64,000 bases of DNA from SHZI01 sp963698405 (GTDB taxonomy: Bacteria > Pseudomonadota > Gammaproteobacteria > Steroidobacterales > GCA-2729495): positions 1 through 64,000 of the forward strand of contig CAVOQT010000002.1 of the NCBI GenBank assembly GCA_963698405.1, read 5' to 3'. Shown one piece after another: positions 34,407 through 44,054 of the stretch (position 1 is its first letter; each line of letters starts with the position of its first letter). The notes under the pieces are model-generated. The model was not told the DNA's origin, did not search any database, and saw nothing but the letters and a program-made list of their open reading frames with translations. Made by a program: the position numbers and the translations under genes.

Positions 34407-35645
34407 ATGCTCAAGAAATTCATGATGATCCTTTGTGTGGCAGCCAGCATCGGTATCGGCCTGTCCGGCAGCCTGCTGATCGCCCCGGCAGCATATGCAC
34501 AGGCTGCTACCGGCAAGGTTGGTCCGAAAGTCGGCAAATTACTGCAGGACGCACTGACGGCCAGCAAACAGAAAAAGAATAACGAGGCGCTGGCCAAACT
34601 GAAGGAAGCCGATGCGGTCAGCGGAAAGAGCGGTCTCGAACAACTCAAGATTGCCGAGATGTATGGCTACGTCTATCTGCAGCAGCGTAATTATCCGGCA
34701 GCGGCAGCAGCCTATGAGCGCACTTTGAATTCCGGTCAGCTGACGCCGGCGCAGACCAACGACCGGGTCAAGCAGATCGCTCAGCTCAGCTTCCCCAAGG
34801 ATATAAAAAAGACGGTCGAATACACCACGCGCTGGCTGAAGGCCACTGGATCAAAAGACCCTGACATGTACGCCATGCTCGGTCAGGCTTATCAGATCGG
34901 CGGCAATGACAAGGCCGCGATCAGTGCCACCGAGATTGCAATGCGCAATGCCCGGGAGGCAGGGAAACGCCCGGACGAGAACTGGCTGCGTATCCTGCTG
35001 AAGTCCTACGGCAACATTGGCGACACGGCAGCTGTCAGCCGGCTTACCACCTCGCTGGTTACCCTCTATCCGACCAAGGACAACTGGCAGTTGCTGTCCA
35101 GCGCACTGCGCAAGCAGGCCATGGGTGATGACCGCGTTGCACTGAATGTCTACCGCTTGATGAATGAACTGGATCTGATGGACAAGCCGGAGCTGTTTAC
35201 CGAATCAGCCATCGTCTCGATTCAGGCCGGCCTGCCGGGAGAGGCACTCAAGACCATGGAGCTCGGCTATACCAAAAAAGTGCTGGGTGCCGATGATGCA
35301 CGCAACCAGCGCATCATGAACGACGCACGCACGCGCCTTGCAGCACAACAGAAAGACCTGCCGAAACTCGAACAGGCGGCCGCTGCTTCCTCACAGGGTC
35401 TGGCCGATGTGCAGCTGGCTGATGTGCTGATGAGCTATGGCCAGATCGACAAGGCCATGGCGACTGCGAAACGAGGCCTGCAGAAGGGTGGCCTGCCGGA
35501 TCCGGATGATGCCTGGATGTTGATCGGCCGCGGCAACGTTGCCAAGAAGAATGGCGCGGAGGCCCGCAAGGCTTTCAAGCAGATCAAAGGCCAGGATCTG
35601 GGCTCGATCGCCAAACTCTGGGATATCTACTGCGCAAAGCTCTGA
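34407..35645 (+). CDS. Periplasmic TPR-repeat protein B of the TonB cluster
   Basis: From ATG 34407 (GGAG upstream) the protein has 412 residues with a signal peptide (ends AYA). It parallels TPR protein A along its length: NYPAAAAAYERTLNSGQLTPAQTNDRVK aligns with NYKDAAQLYERGLDSGFLPPEQVNDRLR, and AGKRPDENWLRILLKSYG with AGQKPEENWLLILQNSYG. The pair therefore arose by tandem duplication. It ends the TonB cluster, and a REP palindrome follows 15 bases on. Confidence 0.82.
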   Translation: MLKKFMMILCVAASIGIGLSGSLLIAPAAYAQAATGKVGPKVGKLLQDALTASKQKKNNEALAKLKEADAVSGKSGLEQLKIAEMYGYVYLQQRNYPAAAAAYERTLNSGQLTPAQTNDRVKQIAQLSFPKDIKKTVEYTTRWLKATGSKDPDMYAMLGQAYQIGGNDKAAISATEIAMRNAREAGKRPDENWLRILLKSYGNIGDTAAVSRLTTSLVTLYPTKDNWQLLSSALRKQAMGDDRVALNVYRLMNELDLMDKPELFTESAIVSIQAGLPGEALKTMELGYTKKVLGADDARNQRIMNDARTRLAAQQKDLPKLEQAAAASSQGLADVQLADVLMSYGQIDKAMATAKRGLQKGGLPDPDDAWMLIGRGNVAKKNGAEARKAFKQIKGQDLGSIAKLWDIYCAKL

Positions 35646-35660
35646 TCTCCCTGTTATGGG

Positions 35661-35716
35661 ATCGCGGCTGAAGCCGCTCCTACGACGCGCCCGGCAGGAG
35701 CGGCTTCAGCCGCGAT
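35661..35716. repeat. REP-type palindrome, 21-bp perfect arms
   Basis: ATCGCGGCTGAAGCCGCTCCT at 35661-35681 pairs with 35696-35716 around a 14-base loop. It is the same unit as at 16065-16120 with the arm order reversed. It sits between two convergent operons, the usual place for REP doublets. Confidence 0.93.
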
Positions 35717-35721
35717 TCCAG

Positions 35722-37005
35722 TTACGGCAAACGGTCGCGCAAGGCATACCACAGCATACCAAGCACCAGGCCCGGCCAGCGCAGCAGCGTACCGCCAGGA
35801 AATGGCGGAGGAGCCAGCCGGGCAAATACGTCAAAACGTTCAGCGGTGCCAGCCACCGCTTCTGCCAGCAGTTGGCCGGCAAGCGTAGCCATGGCCACGC
35901 CGTGCCCCGAATATCCCTGAGCAAAACAGATATCAGGCCCCAGGCGGCCAAAATGCGGCATGCGGTTCATGGTGATCGCAAGCCGCCCGCCCCAGGCATA
36001 GGCGATCCTCTCCTCGCTGAGTTGTGGAAACACATGCAACAGCTGCCGTCGCACGAAGCTCCCGATATCTGCCGGGAAACGTCGCCTGTAATTCTCGCCA
36101 CCACCAAAAATCAGACGTCCGTCGGCTGAAAGCCGAAAGTAGTTCAGTACGAACAGGCTGTCGTGAACCGCAACCGGATCGCGAATCAGTTCCCGACAGC
36201 GCTGCTCGCCCAGCGGGTCTGTCGCCACGATGAAGTTGTTGATCGGCATGATCGTGGCGGCCAGCCGCGGCTCCAGATCATCGAGATAAGCGTTGCAGGC
36301 CAGCACCATGAACCGGGCCTGCACTTCGCCGCTGGCAGTGTGCACCGTGACCGGTCCACTACCCGTGTGGCGGGTAACCGCCGACTGCTCAAAAATCCGT
36401 ACACCCGCTGCACTGCAGGCGCGGGCCAGCCCCAGCGCGTAATTCAGCGGATGCAGGTGCGCCGCCTGCGTATCCAGACTGGCGCCAAAATAAACCGGAC
36501 TGCCCAGCATGCCACGCAGCTCGGACTGCGATACACAACGCTGGTGCGGGTAGTCATAGTCGCTGGCAAGTTTGTCAGCACGGCGCTTCAGCGCATCCAT
36601 GTGCGCCGGTTTGGCGGCACACAGCAGCTGGCCGGAGCCCAGCTCGCAATCGATCGCATGCCGACTGATGAGCGCCCTGACCAGCGCCTTTGACTCTTCG
36701 GCAAGCAGGAACAGTTGCCGGGCAGTATCGCGGCCGACATGCCGCTCCAGCGACTCCTCATCACAGCGCTGACCGGTGCCGATCTGGCCGCCATTGCGAC
36801 CTGATGCGCCCCACCCGACGCGTTGCGCCTCCAGCACGACGACCGAGTAGCCGCGCTCGGCCAGATGCAGGGCCGCAGACAGCCCCGTATAGCCCGCGCC
36901 AACCACACAGACATCGGCGCTGAGCGTAGCGCTCAGTTGTGGATGTTCGACCAGCCCGCGCGCACTCGCGACATACCACGACGCGGGGTGAGCGGCAGCG
37001 ATCAC
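35722..37005 (-). CDS. puuB: Gamma-glutamylputrescine oxidase-like FAD oxidoreductase
   Basis: This 427-residue DAO-type flavoprotein has the N-terminal dinucleotide motif VVGAGYTGLSAALHLAERG, then VVLEAQRVGWGASGRNGGQ, and the C-terminal FAQGYSGHGVAMATLAG typical of PuuB/ordL oxidases. PuuB oxidises gamma-glutamylputrescine to the aldehyde, releasing ammonia and H2O2. The gene starts with GTG at 37005 and overlaps the aminotransferase stop by four bases (GTGA). It is the last gene of the leftward putrescine operon. Confidence 0.9.
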   Translation of the reverse strand: MIAAAHPASWYVASARGLVEHPQLSATLSADVCVVGAGYTGLSAALHLAERGYSVVVLEAQRVGWGASGRNGGQIGTGQRCDEESLERHVGRDTARQLFLLAEESKALVRALISRHAIDCELGSGQLLCAAKPAHMDALKRRADKLASDYDYPHQRCVSQSELRGMLGSPVYFGASLDTQAAHLHPLNYALGLARACSAAGVRIFEQSAVTRHTGSGPVTVHTASGEVQARFMVLACNAYLDDLEPRLAATIMPINNFIVATDPLGEQRCRELIRDPVAVHDSLFVLNYFRLSADGRLIFGGGENYRRRFPADIGSFVRRQLLHVFPQLSEERIAYAWGGRLAITMNRMPHFGRLGPDICFAQGYSGHGVAMATLAGQLLAEAVAGTAERFDVFARLAPPPFPGGTLLRWPGLVLGMLWYALRDRLP

Positions 37006-38378
37006 GCGCCCGCTGCCGCACCCAGCGACTGCTGCGTCAGGTCCAGCGCCCGCCAGGCCTTGTCCACCAGTTCATCAAGCTGGGCTTCCGTCAGGATAAA
37101 CGGCGGTGCCACGACCATGGTGTCGCCCACCGCACGCATCACCAGGCCCTGTTCGATACACAGGTCGCGGCAACGCTCACCGGCTTTCAGCGCCTTGGGA
37201 AAACGCTGTTGCGTGGCCTTGTTGCTGACCAGCTCAAGCGCGCCGATCAGGCCGACCGAGCGCGCCTCGCCGACCAGCGGATGCGTGCCGAGTCTCTGCC
37301 AGCGGGCACTGAATGCCGGAATCAGGCTCGCCTGCAGATGATCGATGATCCGCCCCTCCCGCAACACGCGCAGGGTCGCACGCGCAACCGCACAGGCCAC
37401 CGGATGCCCCGAATAAGTGAAGCCATGGAAGAACTCGCCACCCTGCGCCACCAGCAGCTCCGCAACACGATCACCGACCATCACGCCGCCCAATGGCTGA
37501 TAACCGCAGGTCACACCCTTGGCAAAGGACATCAGATCGGGACGAATGCCAAAGTGCTGGCTGCCAAACCACTGGCCTAGCCGGCCAAAACCGGTGATCA
37601 CTTCATCAGCAACCAGCAGGATTCCATACTCATCGCAGATCCGCTGGATCTCCGGCCAGTAACTGGCCGGCGGCATGATCGCACCGCCCGCACCCTGTAC
37701 CGGCTCGGCAATGAAGGCCGCCACCTTGTCTACCCCGACCCTCTCGATGGTCGTGGCGAGCTGGCCAGCCACATGCCGACCAAAGGCCTCAGGGTCTGCG
37801 ATATCGGACTGCCCGAACCAGTACGGCTCCTCGATATGCAGAATTCCGGGGATCGGCAGACCCGCCTGCGCATGCATCCACGGCATGCCGCAGAGGCTTG
37901 CCGCACCCACCGTACTGCCGTGATAGGCATTACGCCGCGCGATGATCACCTGCTTGTCTGGCTTGCCAAGCAGCGACCAGTAGTAACGCACCAGCCGTAT
38001 CACCGTATCGTTGGCTTCCGAGCCCGAGTTGGTGAAGAACACGCGATTGAAACCGGGCGGTGCGATTGCGCACAGCTCGGCAGCCAGCTCGATCGCCGGC
38101 GGATGCGTGCACTGAAAAAAGCTGTTGTAGTACGGCAGGGTTTGCAACTGTTCCATGGCTGCGGCCACCAACTCCTGCCGACCATAACCGAGGTTTACAC
38201 ACCAGAGCCCGGACATGGCATCCAGCAACTGATGGCCATCTGCATCCCACAGGTACGCACCTTCAGCCCGGGTAATGACCCGCGTGCCACGCTGCGCAAG
38301 TTCACGGTGATTGGTGAACGGGTGCAGGAAATGCTCACGGTCAAGCTGCTGCCAGCGCTGGAGATCACCGGTATTCAT
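37002..38378 (-). CDS. spuC: Class III aminotransferase, putrescine (polyamine)-pyruvate type
   Basis: From ATG 38378 the product has 458 residues and is a PLP-dependent class III aminotransferase: GLWCVNLGYGRQELVAAA, FFTNSGSEANDTVIRL, LLVADEVITGFGRLG and the PLP-lysine in MSFAKGVTCGYQPLGG. SpuC-like enzymes transaminate putrescine or related diamines using pyruvate. Its start overlaps the puuA stop by four bases. The combination with PuuA and PuuB gives two possible routes from putrescine. Substrate is inferred mainly from context. Confidence 0.88.
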   Translation of the reverse strand: MNTGDLQRWQQLDREHFLHPFTNHRELAQRGTRVITRAEGAYLWDADGHQLLDAMSGLWCVNLGYGRQELVAAAMEQLQTLPYYNSFFQCTHPPAIELAAELCAIAPPGFNRVFFTNSGSEANDTVIRLVRYYWSLLGKPDKQVIIARRNAYHGSTVGAASLCGMPWMHAQAGLPIPGILHIEEPYWFGQSDIADPEAFGRHVAGQLATTIERVGVDKVAAFIAEPVQGAGGAIMPPASYWPEIQRICDEYGILLVADEVITGFGRLGQWFGSQHFGIRPDLMSFAKGVTCGYQPLGGVMVGDRVAELLVAQGGEFFHGFTYSGHPVACAVARATLRVLREGRIIDHLQASLIPAFSARWQRLGTHPLVGEARSVGLIGALELVSNKATQQRFPKALKAGERCRDLCIEQGLVMRAVGDTMVVAPPFILTEAQLDELVDKAWRALDLTQQSLGAAAGA

Positions 38379-39748
38379 ACGTTCAGCAGCAGGTATTCGC
38401 GTTCCCACGGGCTGATCACCTCGAAGAAAGCCTCATACTCTTGCCGTTTCATGGCGGTATAGATCTTGATGAAGCGGTCACCGAGCAGCGGCCGCAGACG
38501 CTCACTGTTTTCCAGACGCTTCAGTGCATCGGACAGACTGCCGGGCAAGGCAAAGGGGCGCTGGTATGCGCTCCCCTTCTCTGGTGCATCTGGCTGCAGA
38601 CGCTCCTCAAGGCCCAGCAGCCCACAGGCCAGTGATGCGGCAATGGCGAGGTAGGGATTCACATCAGCACCAGCCAGTCGGTTTTCGACACGCCGGTTAT
38701 CCGGATCTGAATGCGGCACACGCAGGCCGACCGTGCGGTTGTCGTAGCCCCACTGCAGATTGATCGGTGCCGAAAGATGGCGCGTGAAGCGCCGGTAGGA
38801 ATTGACGTACGGCGCACAGAACAGCGTGGCCTCAGGACCGTACTTCTGCATACCGGCGATGAACTGCTGGAACAGTTCGCTCTCGGAACCATCCGGACTG
38901 GAGAACGCATTGCCGCCATCGGCGGCACGCCGCAAGCTGATATGCCAGTGCATTGAACTGCCGGGCTCGTGCTCCATCGGCTTGGCCATGAACGTGGCGT
39001 AGATCTCGTGACGCATCGCCGTCTCACGCACGGTCCGCTTGAACAGGAACATCTGGTCGGACAGCTCGATCGGATCACCGTGCTGGAAATTGATCTCCAG
39101 CTGTGCGGTACCTGTCTCGTGCGCAAGGTTGTCCACATGCAGGCGCTGGACCTCGCAATAGTCGTAGATGTCCTGGATAAACGGCTCAAACTCATCTACC
39201 GCGTCCATGCTGTAGGGCTGACGCACGGTCTCCTTGCGCCCTGAGCGCCCGACCGGCGGTTCGAGTGGATAGTCGGGATCAGTGTTGCGCTTGACCAGAT
39301 AAAACTCGATCTCCGGGGCCACCACCGGCACCAGTCCACGCGCATGGAACATCTCGACGATGCGCCGTAGCACCTGACGCGGCGCGATATCGATCGGTTC
39401 CTTCTCCTGGGTATAGCAATCGTGAATCACGCAGCAGGTCGGCTCTTCACCCCACGGCACCAGACGCAGCGTGGCCAGATCCGGCTTGGTGATCATGTCG
39501 CGGTCCACTGGATCCACGACGTTTTCTTCCAGATAGTCATCGATGTATTCACCGGTCACCGACTGGATGAACACCGATTCGGGCAGGCGCATGCCGCCCT
39601 GCTCGGTAAATTTTCTGGCCGGCATGTACTTGCCGCGCGCAACACCCGCCATATCGGGCACCACCGCCTCCACTTCATCGATCTTGTGATCGATCAGCCA
39701 CTGCCGCAGCTGTTCTTCATTCATGTTTTCGCCGTTGCCTGTGCTCAT
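38375..39748 (-). CDS. puuA: Gamma-glutamylputrescine synthetase (glutamine synthetase family)
   Basis: The 457-residue protein belongs to the glutamine synthetase superfamily: VPVVAPEIEFYLV, TGTAQLEINFQHGDP, SSMHWHISLR and the C-terminal NRRVENRLAGADVNPYLAIA. PuuA ligates glutamate to putrescine with ATP, opening the Puu pathway. Its start overlaps the puuD stop by four bases (39745-39748), so translation is coupled. The adenylylation-site region of true GlnA is not evident, which agrees with a catabolic member. Confidence 0.91.
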   Translation of the reverse strand: MSTGNGENMNEEQLRQWLIDHKIDEVEAVVPDMAGVARGKYMPARKFTEQGGMRLPESVFIQSVTGEYIDDYLEENVVDPVDRDMITKPDLATLRLVPWGEEPTCCVIHDCYTQEKEPIDIAPRQVLRRIVEMFHARGLVPVVAPEIEFYLVKRNTDPDYPLEPPVGRSGRKETVRQPYSMDAVDEFEPFIQDIYDYCEVQRLHVDNLAHETGTAQLEINFQHGDPIELSDQMFLFKRTVRETAMRHEIYATFMAKPMEHEPGSSMHWHISLRRAADGGNAFSSPDGSESELFQQFIAGMQKYGPEATLFCAPYVNSYRRFTRHLSAPINLQWGYDNRTVGLRVPHSDPDNRRVENRLAGADVNPYLAIAASLACGLLGLEERLQPDAPEKGSAYQRPFALPGSLSDALKRLENSERLRPLLGDRFIKIYTAMKRQEYEAFFEVISPWEREYLLLNV

Positions 39749-40494
39749 GACCTGTAACTCCGACAGGCGTCACCAAACGCCTGAAAAATTGCCATCGACA
39801 CTTCACTCTCCTGCACGCGCCATTCCGGGTGCCACTGCACGCCGAGCGTAAAGCCCGGTGCATCGGCCACGACGATGGCCTCGATCAGGCCATCCGGTGC
39901 AACGGCATCAACCACGAGCCCTTCACCGAGCTGATCTATACCCTGCGTGTGCAGGGAATTGACCTGGGCCGAATCGCGCGCAGTGATCCGCGCCAGCACA
40001 CCGCCAGCTGCAAAACGCACCTCATGGACCGGCGCATACTGGATCTCCACCGGTTCACCCTTGTCCTCGCGGTGCTTGCCGATGCCGGGCAGCTTGTGCA
40101 CCTCCTGATGCAGGCTGCCACCAAAGGCCACGTTCAACTCCTGGAAGCCGCGACAGATGGCGAGCAGGGGCAGCCCGGCACGGATGGCGGCTGGAATCAG
40201 TGCAAAGGCGAGCAGATCGCGTTCCGAATCATGCATGGTCCCTTCGCGGCTGGCTGCACCGCGGTAGTGATGGGGCTCTACATTGGAAGGTGACCCGGTC
40301 AGCAGCAGACCATCGAGCGCGTCCAGGATGCCCGGTGAGTCAAAATCACCGCCAAGACAGGGTATGCCCAGCGGCAGTCCACCCGCACCAGTGACGACGG
40401 CGCGCAGATACTTCTCACCCTGCACCTGGAAGGCATGGTGCCCAAGGGTGCGGCGGTCCGAGATCACGCCAATGATGGGCTGGGTACGGCGCAT
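39745..40494 (-). CDS. puuD: Gamma-glutamyl-GABA hydrolase (class I glutamine amidotransferase-like)
   Basis: The 249-residue protein is a peptidase C26-type amidotransferase with nucleophile motif LAICRGFQELNVAFGG, histidine LGVQWHPEWR and LLLTGSPSNVEP. PuuD releases GABA from gamma-glutamyl-GABA. It is the first gene of the leftward operon puuD-puuA-spuC-puuB. All three junctions overlap by four bases. The aldehyde dehydrogenase PuuC and regulator PuuR are not in the window. Confidence 0.93.
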   Translation of the reverse strand: MRRTQPIIGVISDRRTLGHHAFQVQGEKYLRAVVTGAGGLPLGIPCLGGDFDSPGILDALDGLLLTGSPSNVEPHHYRGAASREGTMHDSERDLLAFALIPAAIRAGLPLLAICRGFQELNVAFGGSLHQEVHKLPGIGKHREDKGEPVEIQYAPVHEVRFAAGGVLARITARDSAQVNSLHTQGIDQLGEGLVVDAVAPDGLIEAIVVADAPGFTLGVQWHPEWRVQESEVSMAIFQAFGDACRSYRS

Positions 40495-40670
40495 GCAGTG
40501 GCTACGGTGCCAGAGCCGGAGACTGGCCGCCAGAGGCTACCGACCGATTGGCACACAGAAGTACCTGTAAACCGTTGACTGGCAGGGCGGACCCAGCCAA
40601 AGTGCGGCACTGTGTACGGAAAGCACGTGGCACTGGGCCAGCCCGTACGACATCTCGAAAGGATTCGGAA

Positions 40671-42035
40671 TTGAGCCAACTGCCCCCGCCCGCTTCTGTC
40701 GGCGGTTTCCGTCTGGGCCCCATCGAATTTGCACGGGGCGTCACCGGCCTGAATGCGTACACCTACCTGTACGTCAGCTTCATCGTCATGCCAATCGTGA
40801 GCTTTCTCAGCTTCACGCAGCCCTATGTGCTGAACGAGATCGTCGGTATCCCGCTGGAGCAGCAGGGCCGGGTGACAGGTTTTCTGGTCACCATGCAGGA
40901 GATCGTCGCCCTCTGCCTGATCGGCTACATCAGCGGCCTGTCGGACCGCTTCGGCCGGCGACCGATCTATGCGGTAGGAGCGTTCATTGCCGGCATTGGC
41001 TTCGGTCTCTACGGCTTCGCTACCAGCGAGCAGGGCCTGTACCTGTATCGCTTCATCTACGCGATCGGCGTTACTGCAGTCGGCGCCATGATTGCCGTTA
41101 CCGCTGCAGATTATCCGGCGGAAAATTCGCGCGGCAAGCTGTCGGGTGCGACTGGCCTGCTGAACGGACTCGGCGTCGTGCTTGCCATGCTGTTCGGCTC
41201 CACCATTCCAGCCATACTCAAGGCGCGTGGCTTCAACGCGGCTGAGGCAGGCCAGTACATGCTACTGGTGGTGACGGCAATCTGCGTCACCACCGCCATC
41301 GTCATGCAACTGGGCCTGAAGGGCGGCACACCCACCGGCAAGCGCGCCAAGATCGGTCTGATCAAGACCCTGCTGATAGGGCTGCGCGAAGCCCGGCTGA
41401 ATCCACGCCTGATCATCTGCTATGCGGGTTCCGGCGTGGGCCGTGCCGATCTGACGCTGGTAGTCACCTTCGTCTCGCTATGGCTGCAGCTACTCGGACG
41501 CGAAAACGGCATGAGCGGCAGCGAGGCACTGAAAAGCGCCGGTTTAATGCTGGCCATTATCCACATTTCATCGCTGTGCGCGGCACCACTCATCGGCATA
41601 GCCATCGACCGCTTTCACCGCCTGACCTGCGTTATGGTTGCCCTGCTGATTGCCGGGGTGGGCTACACGCTGCTGGGCATGCAGACAGATCCCTTTACGC
41701 CGCTTGGCTACTTCGCCTGCGCACTGGTCGGCATCGGGCAGATGAGTGTCATTCTCACCATCACTGCCCTGCTTGGCCAGGAAACACCGATCGATGTACG
41801 CGGCTCCGTCATCGGCTTCGCTGGCCTGTGTGGCGCGGCCGGCATTCTGCTGACGAGCTTTGCCGGCGGTTACCTGTTTGATCACTGGATGATCTCCGGT
41901 CCGATCATCCTCACCGGGGGAGCCAACCTGGTGATCGCTGTCGCTGCCTTTGTGCTCTGGAACCGGAGTGGACGGCCGGTGCGCTTCGACCCCAGCGAAG
42001 CAAAGTCCCTGGAGCCGGCAGGCTTCGGGCACTAA
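40671..42035 (+). CDS. MFS transporter
   Basis: The 454-residue protein has about twelve membrane segments and the MFS loop GLSDRFGRRPIYAVGA between helices 2 and 3. I place the start at TTG 40671 (SQLPPPASVGG) because AAAGGA lies just upstream; the longer frame from 40548 adds a charged, non-conserved leader. The substrate is unknown. It is divergent from the putrescine operon, so a role in exporting or importing amine-related compounds is possible but unsupported by sequence. Confidence 0.85.
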   Translation: MSQLPPPASVGGFRLGPIEFARGVTGLNAYTYLYVSFIVMPIVSFLSFTQPYVLNEIVGIPLEQQGRVTGFLVTMQEIVALCLIGYISGLSDRFGRRPIYAVGAFIAGIGFGLYGFATSEQGLYLYRFIYAIGVTAVGAMIAVTAADYPAENSRGKLSGATGLLNGLGVVLAMLFGSTIPAILKARGFNAAEAGQYMLLVVTAICVTTAIVMQLGLKGGTPTGKRAKIGLIKTLLIGLREARLNPRLIICYAGSGVGRADLTLVVTFVSLWLQLLGRENGMSGSEALKSAGLMLAIIHISSLCAAPLIGIAIDRFHRLTCVMVALLIAGVGYTLLGMQTDPFTPLGYFACALVGIGQMSVILTITALLGQETPIDVRGSVIGFAGLCGAAGILLTSFAGGYLFDHWMISGPIILTGGANLVIAVAAFVLWNRSGRPVRFDPSEAKSLEPAGFGH

Positions 42036-42045
42036 CCGCAACGGG

Positions 42046-42933
42046 ATGATCCTGTACTCCTATATCGCCCGCCACTGGCGCGGCGAATTGCGTCTGAGCG
42101 TCAGCTGGTGGATCAATTGCGTGGCCCTCACGCTGCTGCTGTTGCCGCTGGTACCGTGGATCGCACATACCGCTGGCCTCGCCAGCAGTGACTCCGCATC
42201 GGGGTATACGGCAATACTTGGCCTCGTCCTCATGCAGACTGCGGTCATCCCGCTCTGGCAGATGGTCGGCCTCTGGCAGGCCAGCGACCGGGTCCTGCGC
42301 ACTACCGACCGGGCTTTCACCGCACGCCTTACCCAGGTTGCGGCAGTGCTGTTCACGTTGATGATTGCAACGCGCGGACTGGTGGCCGGCAGCGAACAGA
42401 TTCTGGCTGCCCGGGTTGCTTATGCAATCGGTCCCTACCAGTACGAGGTTGTGTTGCTGCCCGGTGCGCGGGAGATCGAAGTCAGCGGCGGGCTTGGATT
42501 TGGCGTGACTGCAGCGGTTGCCGAACTGCTGGCTGGAAATCCGGATATCCGACGCATCCGCTTGAACAGTGGTGGAGGCGCGCTGTCAGAAGGCGTCCGT
42601 CTGCGCGAACTCATCATTGCGCACGGGCTCGACACCTACAGCAGTCGGGAATGTTCCAGCGCCTGCATCTCCGCCTTCATCGGCGGCCGCTTCCGCTATC
42701 TGCACCGCGGTGCCCGGATGGGCTTCCACCTGCCACGCAACTGGGAACCCCTGTCGACCAGCCCCGTATCGGGACTCTATGCGGCCGAACTCAGCTACTT
42801 TCAGCAACGCGGCGTACCGAACTGGTTTCTGGACAACTGGATCCGCTCGGGACAGAAGTTCTGGTTCCCTACCGAATTTCAGTTACAGCGCGCGGGTATC
42901 GTGAGCTTTCTGCGCGGCGCACCCCGGGACTGA
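42046..42933 (+). CDS. Membrane protein with ClpP/crotonase-like periplasmic domain
   Basis: The 295-residue protein from ATG 42046 has three or four N-terminal membrane segments, then a domain with IRRIRLNSGGGALSEGVRLRELI and ECSSACISAFIGG, which matches COG3904-type predicted periplasmic proteins with a ClpP-like fold. The serine in SSACIS is the likely nucleophile position. It starts ten bases after the MFS stop, so the two are probably co-transcribed. Its stop codon directly abuts that of the convergent CDF gene. Confidence 0.75.
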   Translation: MILYSYIARHWRGELRLSVSWWINCVALTLLLLPLVPWIAHTAGLASSDSASGYTAILGLVLMQTAVIPLWQMVGLWQASDRVLRTTDRAFTARLTQVAAVLFTLMIATRGLVAGSEQILAARVAYAIGPYQYEVVLLPGAREIEVSGGLGFGVTAAVAELLAGNPDIRRIRLNSGGGALSEGVRLRELIIAHGLDTYSSRECSSACISAFIGGRFRYLHRGARMGFHLPRNWEPLSTSPVSGLYAAELSYFQQRGVPNWFLDNWIRSGQKFWFPTEFQLQRAGIVSFLRGAPRD

Positions 42934-44028
42934 TCAATGCGCATGCCCGTGTTCGCCATGGTCGTGACCATGGTCGCCATGCGCTGCGTGCTCACCATGC
43001 TCATGCGGCGGGGTCGGGTTCTGCTCCACACGTATCTGTTCGTCGGGATCTATCCCGGCCGCCAGTGCGAGTCGCAGTGAGGCCAGCGCCGGCAGATGTT
43101 TGCTGGCCTGCCGGTGCAGCTTCTCGAGGATGATTGCGGCTTCGCGCACCAGCAGCGAATCATCGACCACCACATCCGCTTCCGCATACATGCGATGACC
43201 GAGCCAGCGGGTACGCACGTTCTGTACCTTGCGTACGCCGGGCACATGCTCACCGGTATGCCGCAGCAATGCAGTGAACTCCGGCTCTACACCGTCCAGC
43301 GCGCGCGTGAATACCGCCCTGGCTGACTGCCAGACGATGCCGAAGATCAGCAGCGTGATGACTCCACCAACGACAGGGTCTGCGAGCGGAAAACCGAGCC
43401 ACACACCGATCGCACCGCCGACCACGGCAAGACTTGTCAGCCCATCGACGCGTGCATGGTAGCCGTCAGCGATCAACGCCGCGCTCTGGATCTCACGTCC
43501 GACGCGAATACGAAACACCGCCACCACTTCGTTGCCGATGAAGCCGATCACCCCGGCCACCGCCACCGCACCCAGATAACTGATCTCCTGCGGATGCAGC
43601 AAGCGGTCGATGGTCTGGTAGCCGGCTACCAGTGCACTGAACAGGATCAGGGCAACGATGAGCATACCTGCCAGGTCTTCAACACGGCCCAGGCCATAGG
43701 TGAACTGATCAGTCGCCTTGCGGCGCGCAAACATGAAGGCAATCCACAGCGGAATTGCCGTCGCCGCATCACCGACGTTGTGAATCGTATCCGCCAGCAG
43801 CGCCACACTGCTGGACAGGATGACGATTACGATCTGGAACACTGCCGTGATCGACAGGATCACAAACGACCACTTGATCGCCCAGATACCACGCGCTGTG
43901 GTGGCAATAGTCGGATCGATCACACCATGGGTATGCGCGTGCCCGCCTTCATGGTCGTGCCCGTGACCATGGCCAACCGCGTGACCCTTTTCACCAAAAC
44001 CAAGCCAGTCGAGTGTGGCGCGCAACAT
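42934..44028 (-). CDS. Cation diffusion facilitator (CDF) metal exporter, His-rich ends
   Basis: This 364-residue CDF protein has six membrane helices with the metal-site segments ALLADTIHNVGDA and ALIADGYHARVDG, plus a cytoplasmic C-terminal domain. Both ends are rich in His, Asp and Glu (HGHGHDHEGGHAHTHG at the start, a longer His/Gly/Glu tail at the end), likely metal-gathering tails. AGGA precedes ATG 44028. It is co-transcribed with the CsoR-family gene upstream, an arrangement like dmeRF for cobalt/nickel export. Zn, Co or Ni are all possible substrates. Confidence 0.92.
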   Translation of the reverse strand: MLRATLDWLGFGEKGHAVGHGHGHDHEGGHAHTHGVIDPTIATTARGIWAIKWSFVILSITAVFQIVIVILSSSVALLADTIHNVGDAATAIPLWIAFMFARRKATDQFTYGLGRVEDLAGMLIVALILFSALVAGYQTIDRLLHPQEISYLGAVAVAGVIGFIGNEVVAVFRIRVGREIQSAALIADGYHARVDGLTSLAVVGGAIGVWLGFPLADPVVGGVITLLIFGIVWQSARAVFTRALDGVEPEFTALLRHTGEHVPGVRKVQNVRTRWLGHRMYAEADVVVDDSLLVREAAIILEKLHRQASKHLPALASLRLALAAGIDPDEQIRVEQNPTPPHEHGEHAAHGDHGHDHGEHGHAH

Positions 44029-44054
44029 GTTTTTTTCCTGGTGTCGTTTACAGA

